Source: Rhizobium sp. (lineage in GTDB: Bacteria; Pseudomonadota; Alphaproteobacteria; Rhizobiales; Rhizobiaceae). Taken from it: a stretch of 64,000 nt of DNA. This document shows positions 1-10,143 of the stretch, piece by piece. Under the pieces are notes generated by a model, which saw only the letters and a program-made list of their open reading frames with translations, was not told the DNA's origin and did no database searches. The stretch spans positions 1 through 64,000 of the forward strand of contig JARXAK010000202.1 of assembly GCA_029865885.1 (NCBI GenBank). The letters run 5' to 3'. The position numbers were made by a program, and so were the translations under genes. The first letter of the stretch is position 1; each line of letters starts with the position of its first letter.

Positions 1-705
1 CCCCTCGACATCCCGCAGGTTCACGTCATTGCCGAGCGTCGCGCCGATGATCTCGCCGTCGGAACGAACGGCGAGAACGATTTCTGGCTCGGGATTATTC
101 CACTGTGAAATCGGATGGATGCCGACGGTATCCCCGCAGGTCACGGAGGACATCGGCTGCGCCTTGGTGAAGATCTCCGCATCAGGGCCAATGCCGACTT
201 CCAGATACTGCGACCAGAGCCCCATGTCCTGCAGCAGAGCCTTGACCTTGGCCGCCTGCTCCGAGCCGGCAGCAAGGCCCCTCAGGCTGTCACCCAGCAC
301 CGGCGCCAGCTTTTCGCGAATGGACTGCGCGCGGCCGGAATCGCCCTTCGCCTGCTCTTCGATCACGCGTTCGAGCATGCTGTCGGCAAAGGTCACGCCG
401 GCGGCCTTGACCGCCTGCAGATCGATGGGTGCAAGCAGGCGTCCGACCTCGCCGGACAGGATCTGGTCGAGCGTTCCCAGCGCCGGCAGGCGCTCATGAG
501 ACATCAATCGCTCGGCAAGGTTTTCAATTTCGAACAACCCCGAGACAGTGGGCGCGATGCCCGTCAGATCGAAAACCACCCCGCCACGCACGAGGACCGG
601 ACACGGTCCGCCGGCAGCATCGGACCAGACGCGCCCCACCAATACGGCCTCGGAGGCATCCTCCGGCAGGATATAAACGGACCCCAGACGTTCTCGATGC
701 AGCAA
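1..705 (-). CDS. Fumarylacetoacetate hydrolase (FAH) family protein, C-terminus beyond window edge
   Basis: Minus-strand open frame from a TTG at 705 preceded by AAGGAGGAGG; reads ...LHRERLGSVYILPEDASEAVLVGRVWSD...IFTKAQPMSSVTCGDTVGIHPISQWNNPEPEIVLAVRSDGEIIGATLGNDVNLRDVEG, an FAH-type active-site region. Absent from the ORF track because it is open at the edge and has a TTG start. Confidence 0.75.
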   Translation of the reverse strand, partial: MLHRERLGSVYILPEDASEAVLVGRVWSDAAGGPCPVLVRGGVVFDLTGIAPTVSGLFEIENLAERLMSHERLPALGTLDQILSGEVGRLLAPIDLQAVKAAGVTFADSMLERVIEEQAKGDSGRAQSIREKLAPVLGDSLRGLAAGSEQAAKVKALLQDMGLWSQYLEVGIGPDAEIFTKAQPMSSVTCGDTVGIHPISQWNNPEPEIVLAVRSDGEIIGATLGNDVNLRDVEG

Positions 706-763
706 GACGGACCTCCTCCTTGTCCTCGAAACGGAGCGCGCAGACAGAGCGCACTATTGTCCG

Positions 764-776
764 GATGTCTGACAAC
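764..776. promoter_or_regulatory. Candidate GntR/FCD operator (GATGTCTGACAAC, reverse complement GTTGTCAGACATC)
   Basis: Near-palindromic 13-mer upstream of the FAH gene; closely matches the one at 1851-1863. Confidence 0.45.
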
Positions 777-866
777 CCTTGAAGCAATTTCATAGGGTCT
801 GATTTTCCGACTGTCTACCCCGGACGGCGAGCTTGCGGACAAGCCAAGCCACCCTTCAGCGACCTG

Positions 867-1593
867 TCAGAACTGTTCGAGACTAAGATCGATGCGGCTT
901 GCCGCACCATGCAGATGGGCTCTCATCGCCTCGCGGGCGCCCGCTGCATCGCGGTTCGCGATCGCATCCCGCAACCGCACATGTTCTGCAATGGTCACCT
1001 CGACGATCTCTTCGAGAACGGCGCGCGAGCGCGCGGCATCAATGGCCATGCTGATGCGCTCGGCAATGAAGCCGATGAACAGCGCGAAATACTCGTTATG
1101 GGTCGCTTCTGCCACGGCCCTATGAAAGACGAGATCGGCAACGATCCCCTGCTCGGTCCACTTTTCGGAGCCGGTCATGCGGGCAAGAGCCTCGTCGATA
1201 TTCGCCAGATCGGCCACTGTGTGATGCACGGCCGCGAGCCCGGCAGCTTCGATCTCAAGCGGCACCCGCAGCTGGAAGAGCGCGCGAAAGCTTTGAGGCT
1301 CGGAGAGAGCGCCATCCTTGATGCGGATCGGCCGGGCTGAGGGTTCGCTGACAAAGGCGCCGACGCCCTGCCTGGTTTCCACAAGCCCTTCGTTGCGCAG
1401 TTGCGCAATCGCCTCGCGCACGACCGAGCGGCTGACGCCGAGCGTCTTGGCAAGCACATGCTCGGTCGGCAGCCTTTCCCCAGGCTTCAGCCGGCCCTGG
1501 TTGATCTCTTCAGCGAGTTGCGCGGCGATGCGGGCAGGCAGGTGCTCGCTGCGCCTGATTTGTCCGAAACTCAACTGCCCCAGGTCGATCGAC
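867..1593 (-). CDS. GntR family (FadR/FCD subfamily) transcriptional regulator
   Basis: Winged HTH 'ARIAAQLAEEINQGRLKPGERLPTEHVLAKTLGVSRSVVREAIAQLRNEGLVETRQGVGAFV' followed by an FCD-like all-helical domain; start chosen at MSIDLGQLSF. Confidence 0.9.
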
Positions 1594-1850
1594 ATGCCTG
1601 CTCGTCTCCTTGCCACCCGCTCCGGTATTTCACGAATCCGCACCGGAATTCAATTGGCAACCAGGGTTCATGATACCCCAGGGATCAATGGCCCGCTTGA
1701 TGGCAGCGATGAGCGAAAGCCGCTCATGCTTGCGGCATTGCCCGCTGGCCCCTTGCCTTGGATAGCGCGGGGCCCTCGCCGCCAGGCATCGTCCGGGCGG
1801 CCCGACACACGATGGACCACAAAATTCAGCGTCCGGCAAAGCATCATCTG

Positions 1851-1863
1851 GTTATCAGACAAC
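1851..1863. promoter_or_regulatory. Candidate GntR/FCD operator (GTTATCAGACAAC)
   Basis: Near-perfect palindrome upstream of the denD-like gene; same consensus as 764-776. Confidence 0.5.
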
Positions 1864-1940
1864 ATTACCGATGTTTTTTGCATTTGGCCCTTGTGTCGGC
1901 GCGCGTGGGGTCGAAGAATGCTCTCGGAGGAGACTGTTTC

Positions 1941-2924
1941 ATGCATATTCTGGTGATTGGCGCCGCCGGCATGGTCGGGCGCAAGCTCGCACAGAAGCTG
2001 GCGCAAGACGGCGCGCTGCAGGGACGCGAGATCACGGCAATGACGCTCGCCGATGTCGTGCCGGCAGAAGCGCCGTCCGATTTCAGCGGCCATGTGACGA
2101 TCGAGACGGTCGATCTGTCGGAACCGGCCGCAGCTGAACGCCTGACCGCCTCGCGTCCCGATGTCATCTTCCACCTCGCCGCCATCGTCTCAGGTGAAGC
2201 GGAGCTCGATTTCGAAAAGGGGTACCGGATCAATCTCGACGGCACCCGCACTCTCTTCGAAGCTATCCGCGTCGCCCACACGGCGGACGGCTACCGCCCC
2301 CGGCTGATCTTCACCTCGTCGATCGCAGTCGTCGGCGCGCCCCTGCCCTATCCGGTTCCGGACGACTTCCACACGACGCCACTCACCAGCTACGGCACCC
2401 AAAAGGCGATCTGCGAGCTGCTGCTTTCCGACTACTCCAGGAAGGGTTACTTCGACGGGATCGGCATCCGGCTGCCGACGATCTGCATTCGTCCGGGCAA
2501 GCCGAACAAGGCAGCCTCGGGCTTCTTCTCCAATATCCTGCGCGAGCCGCTGGTCGGGCAGGAAGCGGCCCTGCCGGTAGGAGAGGATGTCCGCCACTGG
2601 CATGCATCGCCCCGCTCGGCCGTCGGCTTCCTGATCCATGCTGCCAACATCGACCTGGAAACGGTCGGTGCGCGGCGGAACCTCTCGATGCCGGGCCTCA
2701 GCGCCACCGTCGGCGAACAGATCGACGCCTTGCGCCGCGTGGCGGGAGAAAGGGCGGTCAAGCTCATCCGCCATGAGCCCGATGAGATGATCATGCGCAT
2801 ATGCGCAGGCTGGCCATCAGACTTCGAAGCCACCCGCGCCCGCGCCCTCGGTTTCACCGCCGAAAGCTCCTTCGATGAAATCATCAAGGCGCATATCAAC
2901 GACGAATTGGGAGGACAGCTGTGA
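1941..2924 (+). CDS. denD: NAD-dependent epimerase/dehydrogenase, DenD (D-erythronate dehydrogenase)-like
   Basis: MHILVIGAAGMVGRKLAQKL Rossmann motif, SDR-type 'SYGTQKAICELLLSDYSRKG' active site; overall DenD-like. Confidence 0.75.
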   Translation: MHILVIGAAGMVGRKLAQKLAQDGALQGREITAMTLADVVPAEAPSDFSGHVTIETVDLSEPAAAERLTASRPDVIFHLAAIVSGEAELDFEKGYRINLDGTRTLFEAIRVAHTADGYRPRLIFTSSIAVVGAPLPYPVPDDFHTTPLTSYGTQKAICELLLSDYSRKGYFDGIGIRLPTICIRPGKPNKAASGFFSNILREPLVGQEAALPVGEDVRHWHASPRSAVGFLIHAANIDLETVGARRNLSMPGLSATVGEQIDALRRVAGERAVKLIRHEPDEMIMRICAGWPSDFEATRARALGFTAESSFDEIIKAHINDELGGQL

Positions 2925-3823
2925 CGGAAATGGCCAGGAGGCAGATCGCCTTTCTCGGAACCGGCTTGATGGGCGCCCCGATGGCGAGACGATTGCTCGC
3001 CGCGGGCTTTCCTGTGTCCGCCTGGAACCGTGACCTGAGCAAGGCAGAACCATTGGCAGCCTTCGGCGCCCGGATCGCAGACAGCCCGGCAGAGGCCGTC
3101 GATGGTGCGGACGTGGTCTTCACCATGCTCTCGGATGGTACGGCTGTCGATGACGTGCTCTTTGCCCAGAGCACGGTCGATGCACTCAGAACAGGCACAG
3201 CCGTCATCGATACCTCCTCCATCGCGCCGCCGATTGCACGACGCCATGCAGCCCAGCTCGCAGAATTGGGCATCGCCCATATTGACGCGCCCGTTTCGGG
3301 CGGCGTTGTCGGCGCAGAAGCAGGAACACTCGCGATCATGGCGGGAGGCGATGCAGCCCTGGTCCAGAGCCTTGCCGATGTCTTCGCACCGCTCGGCCGC
3401 GTTACCCATGTCGGCCCCTCGGGTGCCGGCCAGATCTGCAAGCTCGCCAACCAGCAGATCGTCGCAATTACCATCGGCGCGGTGGCAGAAGCCATGATGC
3501 TTGTCGAGGCCGGCGGCGCCTCGCGGGAAAAATTCCGGCAAGCGATCCGCGGCGGCTTCGCCGAAAGCCGGATCCTCGACCTGCACGGCCAGCGCATGGT
3601 CGACCGACGTTTCGAACCCGGCGGCCCGTCCCGCCTGCAACTGAAGGACTTAGATGCCGTGGCTGCCATGGCCGAGACCTATGGCCTGGACTTGCCGCTG
3701 ACCTCGGATATCCGCCAGGCCTTCGAAACCTTCGTGGCGGACGGAAACGGCGACCTCGATCACAGCGCCCTTCTCCTTCACCTGGAAAAGATCAATCACC
3801 GCAAAGGTGCCGCAGATGAATGA
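2921..3823 (+). CDS. NAD(P)-dependent oxidoreductase, 3-hydroxyisobutyrate dehydrogenase family
   Basis: IAFLGTGLMGAPMARRLLAAGF; 'DAPVSGGVVGAEAGTLAIMAGG' and 'GPSGAGQICKLANQ' signatures. Confidence 0.85.
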   Translation: MTEMARRQIAFLGTGLMGAPMARRLLAAGFPVSAWNRDLSKAEPLAAFGARIADSPAEAVDGADVVFTMLSDGTAVDDVLFAQSTVDALRTGTAVIDTSSIAPPIARRHAAQLAELGIAHIDAPVSGGVVGAEAGTLAIMAGGDAALVQSLADVFAPLGRVTHVGPSGAGQICKLANQQIVAITIGAVAEAMMLVEAGGASREKFRQAIRGGFAESRILDLHGQRMVDRRFEPGGPSRLQLKDLDAVAAMAETYGLDLPLTSDIRQAFETFVADGNGDLDHSALLLHLEKINHRKGAADE

Positions 3824-5600
3824 CACCGAAAAGCCCAAACGCCGGCTCCGCTCCCAGGACTGGTTCGACAATCCCGATCATCTCGACATGACCGCGCTCT
3901 ACCTGGAGCGCTTCATGAACTACGGCACGACACCCGAGGAGCTGCGCTCCGGCAAGCCGATCATCGGCATTGCCCAGTCGGGCTCGGACATCAATCCGTG
4001 CAACCGCCACCACCTGGAACTGGCCAAACGCGTGCGCGACGGCATCCGGGACGCGGGCGGCATCCCGATCGAATTTCCGTCGCATCCGCTCTTCGAGAAT
4101 TGCAAGCGACCGACGGCAGCCCTTGACCGCAACCTCGCCTATCTCGGCCTTGTCGAACTGCTCTACGGCTACCCCTTTGATGGCGTGGTGCTGACGACCG
4201 GCTGCGACAAGACCACGCCATCGGCACTGATGGCCGCGTCCACGGTGGACATCCCGGCAATCGTTTTGTCCGGCGGCCCAATGCTCGACGGCTGGCATGA
4301 CGGCGAACTTGTCGGATCCGGCACGGTCATCTGGCGTTCCAGGCGCAAATATGCCGCCGGCGAAATCACCCGCGAAGAGTTCCTCGAACGCGCGCTCGAT
4401 TCCGCCCCGTCGCCCGGTCATTGCAACACCATGGGCACGGCCTCGACCATGAATGCCATTGCAGAGGCACTCGGCATGTCGCTCACCGGCTGCGCCGCCA
4501 TCCCAGCCGCCTATCGCGAGCGTGGCCAGATGGCGTATCGCACGGGCAAACGCGCCGTGGAACTTGTCCTGGAGGACGTCCGGCCTTCGGACATCCTGAC
4601 GCGCGACGCGTTTCTCAATGCGATCCGCGTCAACTCCGCGATCGGCGGCTCGACCAATGCCCAGCCGCATCTGATGGCAATGGCCAAACATGCCGGCGTC
4701 GAACTCCTGCCCGAGGACTGGCAGGTTCATGGATACGACATCCCGCTGCTCGCCAATGTGCAGCCGGCCGGTGCCTATCTCGGCGAACGGTTTCACCGTG
4801 CCGGTGGTGTCCCCGCGATCATGTGGGAACTGATGCAGGCCGGCAAGCTTGAGGGCGGATGCAGGACAGTCACCGGCCGGACAATGGCCGACAACCTGGA
4901 AGGCCGCACGGCAAGCGATCGCGAGGTGATCAAGCCCTATGGCGAGCCCCTGCGGGAGCGGGCGGGCTTCATCGTTCTCAAGGGCAATCTCTTTGATTTC
5001 GCGATCATGAAGACAAGCGTCATCTCGGAAGGCTTCCGGATGCGATATCTGCAGGACAAGGGTCGCGAGGGCATATTCGAGGGCCGCGCCATCGTCTTTG
5101 ACGGCTCGGAAGACTATCACGCGCGCATCAACGACCCAGCTCTCGATATCGACGAAGACTGCATACTTGTTATTCGCGGCGCGGGACCGCTCGGCTGGCC
5201 GGGCTCGGCGGAAGTGGTTAACATGCAGCCGCCAGACCATCTCATCAAACGGGGCATCCTGAGCCTGCCGACAATCGGCGACGGACGCCAGTCCGGCACG
5301 GCCGACAGCCCCTCGATCCTCAACGCCTCGCCCGAAAGCGCGGCCGGCGGCGGCCTGGCCTGGGTTCGCACAGGCGATGTCATCCGCATCGATCTCAATC
5401 AGGGTCGTTGCGACATGCTGGTCGGGGACGAAGAGATTGCGAAACGCAAGGCAGAGGGCATACCGGCCGTGCCGGAGGATGCGACGCCCTGGCAGCGCCT
5501 CTATCGACAGACCGTGACACAGCTCGCAGACGGCGCAACGATCAGACACGCGGAGGATTTCCGCCAGATCTCCAAGACACCGCAGCGCCACAACCACTGA
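3816..5600 (+). CDS. IlvD/Edd family dehydratase (sugar-acid dehydratase, arabonate/xylonate-dehydratase-like)
   Basis: Motifs IGIAQSGSDINPCNRHH, TTGCDKTTPSALMAA, CNTMGTASTMNAIAEALGMSLTG, NSAIGGSTNAQPHL; ATG at 3816 within the 3807 ORF. Confidence 0.9.
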   Translation: MNDTEKPKRRLRSQDWFDNPDHLDMTALYLERFMNYGTTPEELRSGKPIIGIAQSGSDINPCNRHHLELAKRVRDGIRDAGGIPIEFPSHPLFENCKRPTAALDRNLAYLGLVELLYGYPFDGVVLTTGCDKTTPSALMAASTVDIPAIVLSGGPMLDGWHDGELVGSGTVIWRSRRKYAAGEITREEFLERALDSAPSPGHCNTMGTASTMNAIAEALGMSLTGCAAIPAAYRERGQMAYRTGKRAVELVLEDVRPSDILTRDAFLNAIRVNSAIGGSTNAQPHLMAMAKHAGVELLPEDWQVHGYDIPLLANVQPAGAYLGERFHRAGGVPAIMWELMQAGKLEGGCRTVTGRTMADNLEGRTASDREVIKPYGEPLRERAGFIVLKGNLFDFAIMKTSVISEGFRMRYLQDKGREGIFEGRAIVFDGSEDYHARINDPALDIDEDCILVIRGAGPLGWPGSAEVVNMQPPDHLIKRGILSLPTIGDGRQSGTADSPSILNASPESAAGGGLAWVRTGDVIRIDLNQGRCDMLVGDEEIAKRKAEGIPAVPEDATPWQRLYRQTVTQLADGATIRHAEDFRQISKTPQRHNH

Positions 5601-5696
5601 GGTCGGCAAAGTCAAAAAGCGACACGCACGGAGAAAGCGAGCCCCAGCGGCGATTGGCGTATCTGCTGATCACCCCATGACGGGGGGAGCACTGAG

Positions 5697-5819
5697 ATGA
5701 CAGACACAAGCGAGGCGGCTCTGATGACAGCTGGCGGCAACCATGCAGACATCGCCTCTGTGTCCATGAACCGGAAACATATCATGGCCTGCATGGAGCG
5801 CTATCGCTCCTACCGGTGA
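5697..5819 (+). CDS. Putative 40-aa small protein
   Basis: ATG...TGA encoding MTDTSEAALMTAGGNHADIASVSMNRKHIMACMERYRSYR, preceded by GGGGGGAGCACTGAG; below the ORF-track cutoff. Confidence 0.3.
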   Translation: MTDTSEAALMTAGGNHADIASVSMNRKHIMACMERYRSYR

Positions 5820-5983
5820 AGCCGAAACACCGAACGGCCTTATGGCGGCGACACCCGTCAGCCCTGTCTGGCGAGCGGATATAGAAAGAGCGCCCGGATG
5901 GAGCGCTCGCATGCTTTCAAATCGGGCTGGTTGACCGGCCGTCAGACAGGACGCTCACAAAAGCGCCCTACCAAAACTTAGGA

Positions 5984-6148
5984 TCAGTAGCGCGGGAAAT
6001 CGGCCGGGTTGATGCCGAGCGTCTTCAGGTGATGGTCCTTCGGACGACGGTGTCCTTCGACAGCAGCCGCTGCGGAGCTTGCTGCACCGAGAACGGCGAA
6101 TGCACGACCGAGGAAACCCTGCTGGATGGACTTGCGGAGGCTAGACAT
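5984..6148 (-). CDS. Small hypothetical protein (about 54 aa)
   Basis: MSSLRKSIQQGFLGRAFAVLGAASSAAAAVEGHRRPKDHHLKTLGINPADFPRY; Ala-rich helix followed by basic tail ending LGINPADF. Confidence 0.45.
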   Translation of the reverse strand: MSSLRKSIQQGFLGRAFAVLGAASSAAAAVEGHRRPKDHHLKTLGINPADFPRY

Positions 6149-6235
6149 TTCTTTGCTCGCTTTCTTCGTTTGCAAGAAGAAGATGATACTCCGGCGACAA
6201 AATTACAATGGACGGAAAGTCACGCCAGCCATGCA

Positions 6236-6272
6236 GCCGATGCAGGCCGAGTTAATCAGATCCTGCATCGGC
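6236..6272. repeat. Perfect inverted repeat, 11-bp arms and 15-nt loop, just downstream of tctA
   Basis: GCCGATGCAGG-N15-CCTGCATCGGC; possible transcript end or processing hairpin, but no T-tract. Confidence 0.55.
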
Positions 6273-6289
6273 ACATGGTAATTTAGACA

Positions 6290-7807
6290 TTAGTCTTCGC
6301 TGGCCGCCACCTGGGCCAAAACCTTGCCCTTGCCCCGCGCCCGAAGGATCATCGGGACAAAGAGCGCGATGGCCGCAAGCGCCAGCAACACCGCCGCAAT
6401 CGGCGAGGTTACCAGAACCGTCGGATCGCCCTGGCTGATCGAGAGCGCACGACGCAGCTGCTGCTCGGCCATCGGGCCGAGAATGAGCCCGACAATGACG
6501 GGTGCGATCGGGTAACCGAAGACGCGCATGACATAGCCGAGGATGCCGAACGTCAGAAGCAGGCCGAGTTCGAACACCGACGGATTGGCACCGATCGTCC
6601 CCAGCGTCGCGAACACCAGAATGCCCGCATAGAGCCACGGCTTCGGGATGGTGAGAAGCCGCACCCAGAGGCCGATCAGCGGCAGGTTCAGCACCAGCAG
6701 CATGAAGTTGGCGATCAGCAGCGAGGCAATGAGACCCCAGACGAGCTGCGGATTGGTTGCAAACAACAGCGGGCCAGGCTGCAGACCGAACTGCTGAAAG
6801 CCCGCAAGCATTATGGCCGCCGTCGCCGTGGTCGGCAGGCCGAGCGTCAGCAACGGAACGAGCGTTCCCGCAGCCGAGGCGTTGTTGGCGGCCTCCGGCC
6901 CCGCAACACCTTCGATGGCACCCTTGCCGAATTCCTCCGGATGTTTGGTGAAGTGCTTCTCCGCCGAATAGGAGAGGAAGCTCGACACGTCAGCACCACC
7001 GGCCGGCATGGATCCGATCGGGAAACCGATGGCTGTGCCGCGAAGCCAAGGCTTCCAGGACCGCTTCCAATCGGACTTGTTCATCCAGAGAGACCCGCGC
7101 ACCGCTTCAACCTTTTCCGGTGCACGCGCGCCTTGGGCCGCAATATACAGCGTCTCGCCGATCGCAAACATGGCGACCGCAAGCGTGGTGACCTCAAGGC
7201 CATCAAGCAGGTCCGGCACACCGAAGCTCAGCCGCGTCTGGCCGGTCAGCTGGTCGATACCGACGATCGAAAAGGCAAGGCCGACAAAGAGCGCCGTGAG
7301 CCCCCTGAGCGTCGAATCGCCGAAGGCTGCGGAGACGGTCACAAACGCCAGCACCATGAGCGCAAAATACTCACGCGGCCCGAAGGAGAGCGCGAATTTC
7401 ACGACGTATGGCGCGATGAAGGCGAGAGAAATCGTCGCCAGCAGACCGGCAACGAAAGAACCGATGGCAGCCGTCGCAAGCGCTGGACCGCCGCGGCCCG
7501 CGCGGGCCATCTTGTTGCCCTCGAGCGCGGTGACGATGGACGCGCTCTCGCCCGGGGTGTTGAGCAGGATCGAGGTCGTCGAGCCGCCATACATGCCGCC
7601 GTAATAGATGCCGGCGAACATGATCAGCGAGCCCGCAGGATCGAGCTGATAGGTCACCGGCAGGAGAAGCGCCACCGTGAGCGCAGGGCCGATGCCCGGG
7701 AGCACGCCAACAAGCGTTCCCAGCGTGACGCCGATGAGTGCGTAAAAGAGGTTGATAGGCTGAGCGGCGATCGCCAGCCCCTGAAGAAGGAAATCAAACG
7801 TATTCAC
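6290..7807 (-). CDS. Tripartite tricarboxylate transporter permease TctA family
   Basis: [54 protein letters not shown] signature; multi-TM. Confidence 0.95.
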   Translation of the reverse strand: MNTFDFLLQGLAIAAQPINLFYALIGVTLGTLVGVLPGIGPALTVALLLPVTYQLDPAGSLIMFAGIYYGGMYGGSTTSILLNTPGESASIVTALEGNKMARAGRGGPALATAAIGSFVAGLLATISLAFIAPYVVKFALSFGPREYFALMVLAFVTVSAAFGDSTLRGLTALFVGLAFSIVGIDQLTGQTRLSFGVPDLLDGLEVTTLAVAMFAIGETLYIAAQGARAPEKVEAVRGSLWMNKSDWKRSWKPWLRGTAIGFPIGSMPAGGADVSSFLSYSAEKHFTKHPEEFGKGAIEGVAGPEAANNASAAGTLVPLLTLGLPTTATAAIMLAGFQQFGLQPGPLLFATNPQLVWGLIASLLIANFMLLVLNLPLIGLWVRLLTIPKPWLYAGILVFATLGTIGANPSVFELGLLLTFGILGYVMRVFGYPIAPVIVGLILGPMAEQQLRRALSISQGDPTVLVTSPIAAVLLALAAIALFVPMILRARGKGKVLAQVAASED

Positions 7808-7817
7808 GGGGTTCCCC

Positions 7818-8312
7818 TCAGAAGAACAGGCGTTCGAGCGGTCCGGCCGGCAAGGACAATTGCAGGAAGCGCGCGAAGACGATCCACACGACGAAAGAGA
7901 GTGCGATGCCCGCAGGCAAAGAGATCCAGAACTTGCGCTTTCCGAAACCGGCAGCGGTCATGGCAAAAAGGATGCCGGTGGCGATCGAAAAGCCAGCGGT
8001 CTTCAACAGCAGCATCTGCGCGGCAAGCCCCGCGACGATGAAAAGAACAGGCGGGACCTCCTGATGCTCCCGCTCCGGAAAATCGCGGCGCAGAGCCGCA
8101 AACACCGTCCAGATGGCAAGCCCGATCAGACCGAACGCAATGCCCTTCGGCACGGTGGCGGGACCGATTCCGGAATAGAGATTGCCGCCCTGGAGCCGGG
8201 CCACGTCGTACAGGATCAGGCCGGCAATGGCAGCCAGGACCACGGCCACGGCCAGCGCCGCCCAATCAGGGCGGCGCGTACGATGTGTGGAAGAGCGCTC
8301 TTCCGTGCTCAT
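7818..8312 (-). CDS. Tripartite tricarboxylate transporter TctB family protein
   Basis: Small 4-TM protein between tctA and tctC, TctB-like; overlaps tctC stop by 4 nt. Confidence 0.85.
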   Translation of the reverse strand: MSTEERSSTHRTRRPDWAALAVAVVLAAIAGLILYDVARLQGGNLYSGIGPATVPKGIAFGLIGLAIWTVFAALRRDFPEREHQEVPPVLFIVAGLAAQMLLLKTAGFSIATGILFAMTAAGFGKRKFWISLPAGIALSFVVWIVFARFLQLSLPAGPLERLFF

Positions 8313-9253
8313 TTCACCAGACCGATGTCTTTGAGGATCGTCCCGGTCGCGGCGATGTCCTTGGCAAGCTGCTCCTCAAAGGCCGGACCAGCGAGATAGG
8401 TATCCTGCCAGTTCTTGGTCTTCAGGGTTTCCTGCCAGCCGGCAGACTTCACGAGCTTCTCAACGTCAGCAGAAATCGCAGCCTTCTGCTCGTCGGTCAG
8501 GCCCGGAGCGGCAGCCACCATGCGCCAGTTCTGCAGAACCACGTCGAGACCGCTTTCCTTGAGCGTCGGAGCGTCGGCACCGGCGATGCGCTCGGCGCTG
8601 GAAACGGCGAGCAGACGCAGCGCACCGGCGGCCACCTGGGCCTGGAATTCGCCGTAGCTCGAAATGCCGACGGTCACCTGACCGCCGAGGATCGCGGCAA
8701 GCGCTTCGCCACCGCCGGAATAGGCGATGTAGTTGATCTTGGTCGGATCAACGCCAGCAGCCTTTGCAATCAGGCCTGCACCGATATGGTCGGTACCGCC
8801 GGCCGAGCCACCAGCCCAGGAAACCGAACCGGGATCAGCCTTCAGCTTCTCGACCAGCTGGCCGATGTTCTGAATGTCGGAACTCGCGGGAACGACGACG
8901 GCCTGGTATTCACCGGTCAGACGCGCGATCGGCGTGACGTCGGCGAGCGTGACGGGCGACTGGTTGGTCAGGATCGCGCCAACCATGACATAGCCACCGA
9001 CGATGAGCGCATTCGGGTTGCCCTTCTGCTGGCTGGCGAACTGGGCAAGGCCGATCGTGCCACCGGCACCGGGAACGTTCATGACCTGCACATTGCCGGA
9101 AATGCCTTCAGACTGCATGACAGCCTGCAGCGAGCGGGCCGTCTGGTCCCAACCGCCGCCAGGCGCTGCCGGCGCCATGATCGTGTAGTCTGCAGCCACG
9201 GCCGGAAGGGCGAGTGCGCCAGCAAGGAAAGAAGCCAGGAAAAAGTGTTTCAA
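8309..9253 (-). CDS. Tripartite tricarboxylate transporter substrate-binding protein (TctC/Bug family)
   Basis: Signal peptide, '[21 protein letters not shown]', '[14 protein letters not shown]'. Confidence 0.9.
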   Translation of the reverse strand: MKHFFLASFLAGALALPAVAADYTIMAPAAPGGGWDQTARSLQAVMQSEGISGNVQVMNVPGAGGTIGLAQFASQQKGNPNALIVGGYVMVGAILTNQSPVTLADVTPIARLTGEYQAVVVPASSDIQNIGQLVEKLKADPGSVSWAGGSAGGTDHIGAGLIAKAAGVDPTKINYIAYSGGGEALAAILGGQVTVGISSYGEFQAQVAAGALRLLAVSSAERIAGADAPTLKESGLDVVLQNWRMVAAAPGLTDEQKAAISADVEKLVKSAGWQETLKTKNWQDTYLAGPAFEEQLAKDIAATGTILKDIGLVK

Positions 9254-9583
9254 GATAGTCCTCCACCATCAATGCGGCTCTTGCCGCTTTCGAATGATCT
9301 GTGGGGAGAACGCAGGTATGCGCAGTGCGGACCGAACCGCTTCAGGCAGAGCCTGCTCCTCCCATGTCCCATCTCTCCCGCCTCCACGGGAAGATGTGAC
9401 CATAGGCCTAACAGCAGAACCTGTCATCCACCTGTCACCGCAATGGCGCCGAGTTGCAGATTGCAAAGGCAATCATAGGAGACTGCGGGCGCTCACCCAG
9501 GAAGTCGGCGCGTGAGGCCAAGAGATCGATCGCAGGAGCAGGCTTGAGGCTTCGCGATCATCGGGCAGACGTCCTTCGATGTC

Positions 9584-9859
9584 TCAACGACGGGCTTTTT
9601 CCCAGATCGTCCAGCCGCCGAGGATAATGCCGAGGATGATGGCGTTCGACAGGATGCCGAAGCCGATGGCCGGGGTCCGGTCGATGCCGGAGCCAGCGGC
9701 TGTGGTGAGCGGAATGAGGATTGCGACGAACACCGCACCCATGGCAAGCGGGGTGAGCAGCCCCATGGTCTGTCGCGTGCGCATGGCAGTCACGACGAGA
9801 AAAAAGATCAACCCGATCCTGAAGGGATCGATCAGTTGAGAAAAGACGATATCGACCAT
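9584..9859 (-). CDS. Small predicted membrane protein (about 3 TM)
   Basis: MVDIVFSQLIDPFRIGLIFFLVVTAMRTRQTMGLLTPLAMGAVFVAILIPLTTAAGSGIDRTPAIGFGILSNAIILGIILGGWTIWEKARR; start placed at an internal ATG. Confidence 0.6.
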   Translation of the reverse strand: MVDIVFSQLIDPFRIGLIFFLVVTAMRTRQTMGLLTPLAMGAVFVAILIPLTTAAGSGIDRTPAIGFGILSNAIILGIILGGWTIWEKARR

Positions 9860-10080
9860 GGCTGCCCCTCCCTCAAGGTCCAAATTCCGAATTTCGAACG
9901 GGTCTTGCAAGCGGTCCCGCTTCATCAGACGTTATGCGGCAGAACCTCATGCGTCTAGCCTAAGGCAATGAAATTCAGCCACTATTCGAGCCTGCTATGG
10001 CATGAGCCGGAGCGAAGTCGGCTCTCAACCTTCATCATCGCGCCGGTGGCGCAGATTGCCCGCCGGCAAGATCCTGCCGT

Positions 10081-10113
10081 GAAAGAAAACAGGCCGGCGA
10101 GACGCCGGCCTGT
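10081..10113 (-). terminator. Rho-independent terminator of the MFS gene
   Basis: Perfect 10-bp stem ACAGGCCGGC-GTCTC-GCCGGCCTGT followed by TTTCTTTC on the minus strand, about 30 nt after the stop. Confidence 0.85.
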
Positions 10114-10143
10114 CCTGGATCATCAGTGGATTGTCCGACAGGA

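Noticed and set aside
3792-5615. 607-aa antisense ORF opposite the IlvD/Edd dehydratase
   Set aside because: Low-complexity translation with no family motif; the opposite frame carries complete dehydratase signatures. Typical high-GC shadow ORF.
6941-8041. 366-aa plus-strand ORF opposite tctA/tctB
   Set aside because: Arg/Asp/Gly-rich shadow ORF; tctA/tctB are unambiguous on the other strand.
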